The notes under the pieces: model-generated
What the model was told of the DNA's origin: nothing
The model's input: the letters and a program-made list of their open reading frames with translations, nothing else
The model's database searches: none
Assembly: GCA_965232455.1 (NCBI GenBank)
Contig: OZ246981.1
Location: 1,736,001-1,800,000 of the forward strand
Reading direction: 5' to 3'
DNA from: JBFGFX01 sp965232455
Lineage (GTDB): Bacteria; Pseudomonadota; Gammaproteobacteria; Steroidobacterales; Woeseiaceae
DNA length: 64,000 bases
Translations under genes and position numbers: made by a program
In this document: positions 26,039-33,389 of the stretch, one piece after another
How the letters are laid out: the number at the start of each line of letters is the position of its first letter
Position numbering within the stretch: the first letter of the stretch is position 1

Positions 26039-26980
26039 ATGGCAATCGACGCAAAATGGCCTGATTTCAGTAACTTAGACAGCGAGCGTGTCATTGCGTT
26101 CGTCAACGGCCGGCTGCCCGCGGTCGTTACGCTGATCCTGATCGTGGCGATCGCCTGGCAGCTCGCCCAGGTCGTCTGGATGCTGGTTCCGGGGTCCCCG
26201 CTCGGCGACACGATCGACGCGGCAGCGCCAGCGGGAATGGCGGGCGCCGCGCGAGGGCAACCGTCAATGTCGGCCAACGTCGAAACCATCGCCGGCACGC
26301 ACATTTTCGGCGAAGCGTCCGCGGAAGACGAAGTCGAAACCCCCGTGGCCGCAATGCCCACCGAGGACCTCGAAGAAACCAATCTGTCGCTGACGCTGAA
26401 AGGGACAATGGCCGGCACGGACAACCGCCTGACCATCGCCATCATCGCGGACAACCGTAATGAAGAGAACATCTATTCGGTCGGCAGCGCGATCATCGCG
26501 GGTACTACGCTGCACGCCGTTTACACCGATCAGGTCGTATTGAATCGCAGCGGTAATCTCGAAGCGCTCTCATTGCCAAAAGACCTGCCGAGCGGGTCGG
26601 CGCCGGTCAGGCGCCAGCCGACGGTGAATCGGACGGTCGAAACAAGGCAGAATTCGCGTAGCATCCAGAACGTCGTCGCCCAGAACGCGACTAAACTCGC
26701 CGACGTCATCCGCCCAACACCGTACTTTGTCGGCGGTCAACAACAGGGTTACCGCGTTTACCCCGGCCGGGATCGGAAGCAGTTTGCGGCGCTCGGCCTG
26801 AGACCGGGCGATTTGATCAAAGACATCGACGGTGCTTCGCTGACCGATCCGCAGCAGGCCATGCAGATTTTCCAAAACCTCGGCAACGCGGACCAGGTAT
26901 CCGTGACGGTCGAGCGAAACGGACAGCCGCAGGTTCTGACGCTCAGCACGAGCCAGCTCACGCTCGAAGATGACCAGTAG
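26039..26980 (+). CDS. gspC: Type II secretion system protein GspC, copy 1
   Basis: A 313-residue inner-membrane protein linking the secretion platform to the secretin. One membrane helix (LPAVVTLILIVAIAWQLA, about 26-43) follows a short cytoplasmic head. The homology region, which contacts GspD, begins near ETIAGTHIFG (about 82-91), and a PDZ domain at the C terminus contains QFAALGLRPGDLIKDIDG. I start at ATG 26039; the frame opens two codons earlier at TTG. A second gspC copy follows after 63 bases and is similar along its whole length, so this is a tandem duplication. With gspD, gspE and gspF it forms the front half of a gsp operon. Confidence 0.9.
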   Translation: MAIDAKWPDFSNLDSERVIAFVNGRLPAVVTLILIVAIAWQLAQVVWMLVPGSPLGDTIDAAAPAGMAGAARGQPSMSANVETIAGTHIFGEASAEDEVETPVAAMPTEDLEETNLSLTLKGTMAGTDNRLTIAIIADNRNEENIYSVGSAIIAGTTLHAVYTDQVVLNRSGNLEALSLPKDLPSGSAPVRRQPTVNRTVETRQNSRSIQNVVAQNATKLADVIRPTPYFVGGQQQGYRVYPGRDRKQFAALGLRPGDLIKDIDGASLTDPQQAMQIFQNLGNADQVSVTVERNGQPQVLTLSTSQLTLEDDQ

Positions 26981-27043
26981 GCCAGGCATTGAAAACCAAA
27001 ATACAAAGCCGGCCGGCGGGGCCCCAAGCGCGGTAGATTAGGT

Positions 27044-27982
27044 ATGGCGATCAACGCAATCTGGTCTGATTTCAGTACCCTGGATAACGAACGCATCGCT
27101 GCGTTCGTCAACGGCCGGCTGCCCGCGGTGTTGACGCTGATCCTGGTCGCGACGATAGCCTGGCAGCTCGCGCGGATCGCCTGGATGCTGGTCCCGGCCT
27201 CACCGCTCGACGACGCGATCGGCGCAGCGCTGCCCTCGGGAGGGGCGAACGCAGCTCGAGGACAGCCGTCAACGGCGGCGAATGCCGAGACGATCGCCGG
27301 CACCCATATTTTCGGCGCAGCACTGGCGGAAGACGAGGCCGGATCGTTTGTCGCCGCACTCACCGAGGATCTCGAAGAGACCAGCCTGTCGCTGACGTTG
27401 AGCGGGACAATGGCCGGCACGGACAACCGCCTGACCATCGCCATCATCGCGGACAACCGCAACGAAGAAAACATCTATTCGATCGGCGACACGATCATCG
27501 CGGGCGCTACCCTGCACGCCGTTTACACCGATCAGGTCGTATTGAACCGCAGCGGTAATCTCGAAGCACTCTCGTTGCCAAACGACCTGCCGAGCGGATC
27601 GGCGCCGGTCAGGCGCCAGACGACGGTGAATCGAACGGTCGAAACAAGGCAGAATTCGCGTAGCATCCAGGACGTCGTCGCCCAGAACGCGACTAAGCTC
27701 GCCGACGTCATCCGCCCGGCACCGCACGTTGTCGACGGTCAACAACAGGGTTACCGTGTTTTTCCCGGCCGGAATCGCAAGCAGTTTGCGGCGCTCGGCT
27801 TGAAGCCGGGCGATGTGATCAAAGACGTCAACGGCGTTTCGCTGACTGATCGAGAGCAGGCCATGCAGATTTTCCAAAGCCTCGGCAACGCTGACCGGGT
27901 ATCCGTGACGGTCGAGCGAAACGGACAGCCGCAGGTCCTGTCGCTCAGCACGAGCCAACTCACACTCGAAAACGACCAATAG
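27044..27982 (+). CDS. gspC: Type II secretion system protein GspC, copy 2
   Basis: A 312-residue paralogue of the preceding gene, with the same membrane helix, homology region and PDZ domain (FAALGLKPGDVIKDVNG). Compared by eye, about 98 of 105 residues are identical in the central block running from GTMAGTDNRL to KLADVIRP, whereas the first 120 residues are only about 70 percent identical. That uneven divergence suggests either gene conversion in the middle or relaxed selection at the N terminus. It starts at ATG 27044 and ends eight bases before the TTG start of gspD. Either both copies form mixed assemblies or each serves different conditions; the sequence cannot decide. Confidence 0.9.
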   Translation: MAINAIWSDFSTLDNERIAAFVNGRLPAVLTLILVATIAWQLARIAWMLVPASPLDDAIGAALPSGGANAARGQPSTAANAETIAGTHIFGAALAEDEAGSFVAALTEDLEETSLSLTLSGTMAGTDNRLTIAIIADNRNEENIYSIGDTIIAGATLHAVYTDQVVLNRSGNLEALSLPNDLPSGSAPVRRQTTVNRTVETRQNSRSIQDVVAQNATKLADVIRPAPHVVDGQQQGYRVFPGRNRKQFAALGLKPGDVIKDVNGVSLTDREQAMQIFQSLGNADRVSVTVERNGQPQVLSLSTSQLTLENDQ

Positions 27983-27990
27983 GCAAGGTA

Positions 27991-29991
27991 TTGAATAAGC
28001 TGAAAACAAGAGACCCCGGGAGTTACCGGGTGCTGGCGACGCTCATGCTGGTGCTCGCCCTGTGTTCAACACTGCGCGCCCAGGAACAGCTCGTCACCCC
28101 CAATTACGTCGGTGTCGACATACGCGCCATCATTCAGGCCGTAAGCAGCGTTACCGGAAACAACTTCATCATCGACCCGCGGGTGCGTCAGGAGGTGACG
28201 ATGATCTCGTCGACACCGATGTCGCCGGACGCATTCTACGAGGCGTTCCTGTCGATTCTTCAGGTGCACGGTTACGCGGCCGTGCCCACCGGCGACGTCA
28301 TCAAGATTATCCCCGACGCCAGCGTCCGGCAGTTTCCAACCTATCTGAGCACCTCCGGCGCCGCCAACGACGATATCGTCACACAGGTCATCAGGGTGGA
28401 AAACATCGGCGCCGCACAGCTCGTGCCGATACTGCGCCCCCTGATTCCGCAGTACGGCCATCTTGCCGCCCATCCGGGCTCGAACATGCTGATCATCTCG
28501 GACCGGTCGAGCAACGTGGCGCGCATGGTATCGATCATTCGGCGCATTGATCAGTCGAACGACGACGAGATCGAAGTCGTGCCGCTCGAGAATGCATCGT
28601 CGGCCGAGGTCGTTCGCGTTCTTACGGCGCTGACTCAGGCGCCCAGGGCGGACGGTGCGCCCGTGAACACGCAGCTGGTTGCCGATGCCCGCACAAACAG
28701 CATACTCATCGGCGGCGATCGCAGCGAGCGGCTGCGGCTCCGGGCGCTGATCGCACATCTCGATACGCCGCTGGAAGACGGCGGCGACACGCAGGTCCGC
28801 TACCTGCGATACACCGATTCGGAAGAACTCGCCGGAAAACTGCAACAGCACTTCTCCCAGCAGGTGCAGGCCGCGGCAGCCGGCGCCGGCGGAGCGCCAT
28901 CGGCGGGTGCAGGCGTAACCGACGTCAGCGTTTGGGCCGACACGCAAACCAATGCGCTGGTCATGACCGCGCCACCCAAGCTCATGCGATCGGCCATGAC
29001 GATCATCGACAAACTCGACATACGCCGGCCTCAGGTCCTCGTCGAGGCGATAATTGTCGAAGTCATCGCCGACCGCGCGGCGGAACTCGGCGTTACCTGG
29101 GCGATCCTTGACGAGGGCGGCAACAATCCACTCGCGGCAACCAATTTCCCGACCTTCGGGCCGGGTGTGGTGCAGGCCGCGGGCGCGAGCGGCGGAGACG
29201 CCATCGATCCGACGGCATTAATCGGTGAGGGTGTGACTTTCGGCCTGGGACGCCTCGAAGACAACGGCCTCAATTGGGCCGCCATCGTCCGCGCGCTCGA
29301 AGGCGATGCCGATACCAACATCATCTCGACGCCGTCTATCCTCACGCTGGACAACGAAGAAGCAAGCATCAACGTCGGTCAGGAGGTACCGTTCGTTACC
29401 GGCTCGTTCACGAACACCGGCGGCAACGCCGGCGCCGTCAATCCGTTCCAGAGCATCCAGCGCGAGCAGGTGGGTACAAAACTGACCGTTACGCCGCAGA
29501 TCAACGAAAGCGACTCGATGCTCCTGACCATCTCGCAGGAGGTCTCCAGCATCGCCGCCTCCGTCGAGGGCGCCGCCGATCTGGTGACCCAGGAACGCAC
29601 CATCGAGACCACGGTGATCGTCGGCGATGGCGAGGTCATCGTGCTCGGCGGGCTCCTGGAGGACTCGCTGCGCGAAACCGACCAGCGGGTGCCGCTGCTC
29701 GGCAGCATCCCGTTACTCGGCAACCTGTTCCGCGCCCGAACCACGGACAAAGTCAAAACCAATCTGATGGTGTTCATCCGCCCGAGGATCCTGCGCGACG
29801 ACGAACAGGCAGCGTTGGAGACCAACTCCAAATACAACTACATGCGCAACATTCAGCAACAAGGCCGTGGCGGCAAAGGCGGCCGGGTCGCCATCATGCC
29901 GGGCGAAGACAGGCCAGTGCTGCCGCCGATCGAGGAAATGATGCAAGAACAGGCGTCCGAAGAGGATGTCCAACTCGACGTGCAGCAATGA
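27991..29991 (+). CDS. gspD: Type II secretion system secretin GspD
   Basis: A 666-residue outer-membrane secretin forming the exit channel. An N-terminal Sec signal ends at STLRAQ. The N0 domain (VGVDIRAIIQAVSSVTGNNF) and N1-N3 repeats follow, and the secretin core spans about 330-610 with VPFVTGSFTNTGGNAGAVNP and VPLLGSIPLLGNLFRA. The predicted start is TTG 27991 with AGG eight to ten bases upstream; a GTG at 28030 is an alternative that would shorten the signal's basic head. It overlaps gspE by four bases (ATGA, 29988-29991). Confidence 0.94.
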   Translation: MNKLKTRDPGSYRVLATLMLVLALCSTLRAQEQLVTPNYVGVDIRAIIQAVSSVTGNNFIIDPRVRQEVTMISSTPMSPDAFYEAFLSILQVHGYAAVPTGDVIKIIPDASVRQFPTYLSTSGAANDDIVTQVIRVENIGAAQLVPILRPLIPQYGHLAAHPGSNMLIISDRSSNVARMVSIIRRIDQSNDDEIEVVPLENASSAEVVRVLTALTQAPRADGAPVNTQLVADARTNSILIGGDRSERLRLRALIAHLDTPLEDGGDTQVRYLRYTDSEELAGKLQQHFSQQVQAAAAGAGGAPSAGAGVTDVSVWADTQTNALVMTAPPKLMRSAMTIIDKLDIRRPQVLVEAIIVEVIADRAAELGVTWAILDEGGNNPLAATNFPTFGPGVVQAAGASGGDAIDPTALIGEGVTFGLGRLEDNGLNWAAIVRALEGDADTNIISTPSILTLDNEEASINVGQEVPFVTGSFTNTGGNAGAVNPFQSIQREQVGTKLTVTPQINESDSMLLTISQEVSSIAASVEGAADLVTQERTIETTVIVGDGEVIVLGGLLEDSLRETDQRVPLLGSIPLLGNLFRARTTDKVKTNLMVFIRPRILRDDEQAALETNSKYNYMRNIQQQGRGGKGGRVAIMPGEDRPVLPPIEEMMQEQASEEDVQLDVQQ

Positions 29992-31559
29992 CCACGACCT
30001 TCTCAGACCCAGAGCCGATGGACGACTCCGCCGAACTCACGCTCGAACTCGAACCAGATCCGGAGCCGGAGCCGGCGCCGGATTCCGTCGAGGCAACGGC
30101 GGAGCGGGCGCTGCCGTTTTCGTTCGCAAAGCGACACGGTGTGCTGATCCGGGAAATCGTCGATGGCGTGGCCGACACCGTTTATCGCAGCAACACCTCG
30201 CCGCTGAGCCTCGCCGAAGCACGGCGCTTTGCCGGCGTGCAGCTGAAACTCACCCGTGTGTCGGCCGAGACGTTCGACAATCTGCTGCACCAGAGCTACG
30301 AGCAAGGCAGCAACAAGGCCATGCAAATGGCGGGCGATCTCAACGACCAGACCGACCTGCTGCAGGTCGCCCAGGACCTGCCGGAGCCTTCGGACCTTCT
30401 GGAAAGTGACGACGACGCACCAATTATTCGATTCATCAACGCAGTGCTGACGGAGGCCGTCAAGGACAACGCGTCGGACGTCCACATCGAACCGTTCGAG
30501 AATCGTTTGGGGGTGAGATTCCGAATCGACGGCGTATTACACGACATGCTGCAGACCCGGCGCGCGCTGGCGCCGCTCGTTGTCTCGCGAATCAAAGTCA
30601 TGTCCAAGCTGGACATCGCGGAGAAGCGCCTCCCTCAGGACGGCCGGATATCCCTGAAAATAGCCGGCCGCGCCGTTGACGTGCGAGTTTCCACGATGCC
30701 GTCGGGATATGGCGAACGTGTCGTGCTTCGGCTGCTGGACAAGCAGGCCGGTCGCCTGGACCTCGCCTCGCTCGGCATGGACCCCGATTCACTCGCGGTA
30801 ATGGACGACCTGATCCATCGGCCGCACGGCATCATTCTCGTCACCGGCCCAACCGGTTCCGGTAAAACGACCACGCTCTACGCCGCGCTCGAACGCATCA
30901 ATGACCTGAGCCGCAACATCATGACGGTCGAAGATCCGATCGAGTATTTCATCGACGGTATCGGCCAGACGCAAGTCAACTCGAAAGTATCCATGACGTT
31001 TGCGAAAGGCCTGCGTGCGATTCTGCGGCAGGACCCCGACGTCGTCATGGTCGGCGAAATCCGCGACCTCGAAACCGCCGAAATTGCCGTACAGGCGAGT
31101 TTGACCGGACACCTGGTGTTATCGACTTTGCACACGAACACGGCGGCGGGCGCCGTCACGCGACTGCGAGACATGGGCGTGGAGCCGTTCCTTTTGTCCT
31201 CGAGCCTCATCGGCGTGCTCGCTCAGCGCCTGGTACGCGTGCTCGACGACGATACCAAGGTGCCGTATACGGCTCGTGAGTACGAGTGTCAGACCCTGCA
31301 CGCCGATCCGGCGTCGCCGCCTACTATCTACCACCCCAGCGAAACCGAGGGCACCGGCTTTCGCGGACGCACCGGCATCTACGAACTCATTGCCGTCGAT
31401 GACGAGATGCGCGGGATGATCCACGACGGGGTCAGTGAACAGGATCTTGAGCGATACGCTCGCACGATGAGTCCCAGCATCCGCGCCGACGGCCGACGTA
31501 AGGTTATCGATGGGATCACCACCGTCGAGGAAGTCCTTCGCGTCACGCGTGCGGACTGA
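29988..31559 (+). CDS. gspE: Type II secretion ATPase GspE (lacking the tetracysteine zinc motif)
   Basis: A 523-residue cytoplasmic hexameric ATPase driving pseudopilus assembly. A Glu/Pro-rich N terminus precedes the N1E domain. Walker A is GPTGSGKT (287-294), the Asp box and Walker B region is ILRQDPDVVMVGEIRD, and the His box is LVLSTLHTN. Most GspE and PulE proteins carry CxxC...CxxC after LVRxL. Here the first pair is replaced by Asp-Asp-Asp-Thr (LVRVLDDDTKVPY) and the second by SETEGTGFRGRTG, so the zinc site is lost while the flanking sequence is kept. The ATG overlaps the gspD stop codon, indicating coupling. Confidence 0.94.
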   Translation: MTTTFSDPEPMDDSAELTLELEPDPEPEPAPDSVEATAERALPFSFAKRHGVLIREIVDGVADTVYRSNTSPLSLAEARRFAGVQLKLTRVSAETFDNLLHQSYEQGSNKAMQMAGDLNDQTDLLQVAQDLPEPSDLLESDDDAPIIRFINAVLTEAVKDNASDVHIEPFENRLGVRFRIDGVLHDMLQTRRALAPLVVSRIKVMSKLDIAEKRLPQDGRISLKIAGRAVDVRVSTMPSGYGERVVLRLLDKQAGRLDLASLGMDPDSLAVMDDLIHRPHGIILVTGPTGSGKTTTLYAALERINDLSRNIMTVEDPIEYFIDGIGQTQVNSKVSMTFAKGLRAILRQDPDVVMVGEIRDLETAEIAVQASLTGHLVLSTLHTNTAAGAVTRLRDMGVEPFLLSSSLIGVLAQRLVRVLDDDTKVPYTAREYECQTLHADPASPPTIYHPSETEGTGFRGRTGIYELIAVDDEMRGMIHDGVSEQDLERYARTMSPSIRADGRRKVIDGITTVEEVLRVTRAD

Positions 31560-31597
31560 TGACCGGCTGCTTCACCGCCAATCACTGAGAAATCTGC

Positions 31598-32812
31598 ATG
31601 GGCGCTTTTGAGTTTGTTGCACTCGACCGGTCCGGGAAAGAATCCAAAGGCCTGATCGAGGGCGACACACCGAAACACGTACGTCAGCAGCTGCGCGAAC
31701 GCGCGTTGCTGCCCGTGAAAGTCACCGAAGTCGTCGAGAAAGAATCCAGGGAACGCAAGAGCTTCAGCCTGAGACGTGGGCTGTCAACCAGCGAACTGGC
31801 CCTGCTGACGCGACAGCTTGCGACTCTGACGCAGTCCGGGCTTCCGCTCGAGGAAGCGCTGCTCGCGGTCAGCCAGCAAAACGAAAATCCGCGCGCCAAG
31901 AGCATCCTGCTCGGCGTCCGGTCCCGCGTTATGGAAGGCCACACGCTCGCGGACGGACTGGCGGAGTTCCCCAACGCGTTTCCCGAACTTTACCGGGCCA
32001 CGGTAGCCGCGGGCGAACAGTCCGGTCATCTGGACGCGGTTCTGGAGCGTCTTGCAGAGTTCACCGAGTCCCGTCAACTGCTTCAGCAACAGGTCCGCAA
32101 CGCCCTCATATACCCGAGCGCGCTGGTGGTGACGGCCGTTGCGATTATCAGCTTCATGCTTGCCTACGTCGTACCGAAGGTCGTCTACATCTTCGAGAAC
32201 TACAATCAGGAGCTGCCGCCGCTGACGCGCATCATGATCGCGTCCAGCGATTTTCTCCGCGATCATTGGCTGCTGCTGATCGCCTTGACGATCGGCGTCA
32301 TATTCGGAATCCGCCGGCTACTGCGCAGGGAAGGTCCGAAACGGGAGTATCACCGATTCCTTCTGTCCGTTCCCATCGTCAGCAAGCTGACGCGCGGTAT
32401 CAATACCGCACGGTTCACACAGACCTTGAGTATTCTCGCGGGCAGCGGCGTACCCATTTTGGAATCGTTGCGGATCGCGTCACAGGTTGTCGTCAATGTG
32501 CCCATGCGAGAGGCTGTCGAGGAAGCATCGCTGCGTATCCGCGAGGGTGCGATGATCAGCAAGTCGCTCGCCGCCAGCAAACTGTTTCCACCGATGACTA
32601 CGCATCTGATTTCCAGCGGCGAGGCGAGCGGCCGCCTCGAAGAGATGCTGTCGCGCGCCGCCGGCAATCAGGAACGCGAGGTCGATAGCCTGATATCGAC
32701 GCTCCTGGGAGTCATGCAGCCGTTGCTGGTCATCGTCATGGCGGCAATTGTCCTTTTGATCGTCCTCGCAATCCTGCTGCCCATATTCGAGCTCAACAAC
32801 CTGATCGGCTGA
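31598..32812 (+). CDS. gspF: Type II secretion inner-membrane platform protein GspF
   Basis: A 404-residue polytopic platform protein with two similar cytoplasmic halves and three membrane helices (about 170-190, 225-240, 375-395). Typical segments are LLTRQLATLTQSGLPLEEAL, TQTLSILAGSGVPILESL and MMTTHLISSGEASGRLEEML-like GEASG. Length and architecture are normal. It starts 38 bases after gspE. The pseudopilin genes gspG onward that normally follow are not present; a small acidic protein gene comes next. Confidence 0.95.
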   Translation: MGAFEFVALDRSGKESKGLIEGDTPKHVRQQLRERALLPVKVTEVVEKESRERKSFSLRRGLSTSELALLTRQLATLTQSGLPLEEALLAVSQQNENPRAKSILLGVRSRVMEGHTLADGLAEFPNAFPELYRATVAAGEQSGHLDAVLERLAEFTESRQLLQQQVRNALIYPSALVVTAVAIISFMLAYVVPKVVYIFENYNQELPPLTRIMIASSDFLRDHWLLLIALTIGVIFGIRRLLRREGPKREYHRFLLSVPIVSKLTRGINTARFTQTLSILAGSGVPILESLRIASQVVVNVPMREAVEEASLRIREGAMISKSLAASKLFPPMTTHLISSGEASGRLEEMLSRAAGNQEREVDSLISTLLGVMQPLLVIVMAAIVLLIVLAILLPIFELNNLIG

Positions 32813-32823
32813 GTTTCGGGTTC

Positions 32824-32850
32824 AGACAGGACGTTTTTTAGAACCTGTCT
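32824..32850. repeat. Hairpin after gspF
   Basis: AGACAGG (32824-32830) pairs with CCTGTCT (32844-32850) across a 13-base, T-rich loop. It starts 11 bases after the gspF stop codon and may end the gsp transcript, though a T run follows neither arm. Confidence 0.35.
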
Positions 32851-32989
32851 CAAACTAGCGCGCGGCTGCGCCGACGGCGATTTTTCGAGTACGTCACAGT
32901 TCTGCGATTCGGCATCTTGCATGGCCCAAGGAATGTAGGTATACAGACCCCGATACCGTCTCGAACTGCAATTTGTCGGAGTTTGTCGC

Positions 32990-33289
32990 ATGCATTCTGA
33001 GAACAACGAAAACGAAATTCAGGACGCCGAAAACGGCGTTTTGGATGACGAAGATGCGGTCATTGACACCGAAGCTGTCGATCCCGAGCAGACGGTTGTC
33101 ATGTCCGAAGACACGTTTTCCGACCCGGACATCTCGATGGAGGTCAACGTCGAGAAGCTCGTTGCCGAACTCGAAGGTGCTGAGGACGACGAGGCGCGCC
33201 GTAAGGCGGAAATACGGCGCCGCCTCGAAGAGCTGACCGACAAAGGCGATTTCGACGATACCTACGCGATCGATCTCGAGGACGACTAG
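32990..33289 (+). CDS. Small acidic protein of unknown function
   Basis: A 99-residue, strongly acidic protein (many Glu and Asp, no Cys, no membrane segment). The only basic part is near residues 71-80 (ARRKAEIRRRLEEL), which should be an amphipathic helix. The N-terminal 65 residues look disordered. It distantly recalls short PA3496-type proteins in its RRR-x-E-x-L block, but I would not assign it. It stands alone after the gsp genes and converges on dnaE2. The ATG at 32990 fits composition; no strong ribosome site is visible. Confidence 0.6.
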   Translation: MHSENNENEIQDAENGVLDDEDAVIDTEAVDPEQTVVMSEDTFSDPDISMEVNVEKLVAELEGAEDDEARRKAEIRRRLEELTDKGDFDDTYAIDLEDD

Positions 33290-33296
33290 GGCCTGT
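33286..33296. repeat. Short copy of the CTAGGGCCTGT repeat
   Basis: CTAGGGCCTGT occurs here, overlapping the stop of the acidic protein gene, and identically at 36490-36500 as the start of the 21-bp repeat between dnaE2 and imuB. The similarity ends after the shared 11 or 12 bases. Confidence 0.4.
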
Positions 33297-33331
33297 CGGC
33301 GCTGCAACGCCTTTTTCTTCCAACTGTAACT

Positions 33332-33389
33332 GGAACCTATCCCGGATTAGATCGTAAAACGCGGCTACGATCGAATCGGATATAGGTTC
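33332..33389. repeat. Long imperfect palindrome at the end of dnaE2
   Basis: Two 24-base arms (33332-33355 and 33366-33389) are complementary at 20 of 24 positions across a 10-base loop. The outer ends pair as GAACCTAT with ATAGGTTC and the inner ends as GATCGTA with TACGATC. The right arm reaches into the dnaE2 stop codon. It lies between convergent genes, so it may be a bidirectional terminator, although it is longer than most and lacks a T run. Confidence 0.6.

Larger units (their letters stand above)
26039..27982 (+). repeat. Tandem gene duplication (two gspC copies)
   Basis: Two head-to-tail copies of about 940 bases, offset by 1005 bases. DNA identity is visibly high at 26400-26720 against 27405-27725, with long runs of identical bases, and lower at the 5' ends. 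The 63-base spacer is not duplicated upstream of copy 1 in any obvious way. Confidence 0.85.

Noticed and set aside
29274..29987. Upstream extension of the gspE frame across gspD
   Set aside because: The first 238 codons are the out-of-frame reading of gspD. The real start overlaps the gspD stop codon.
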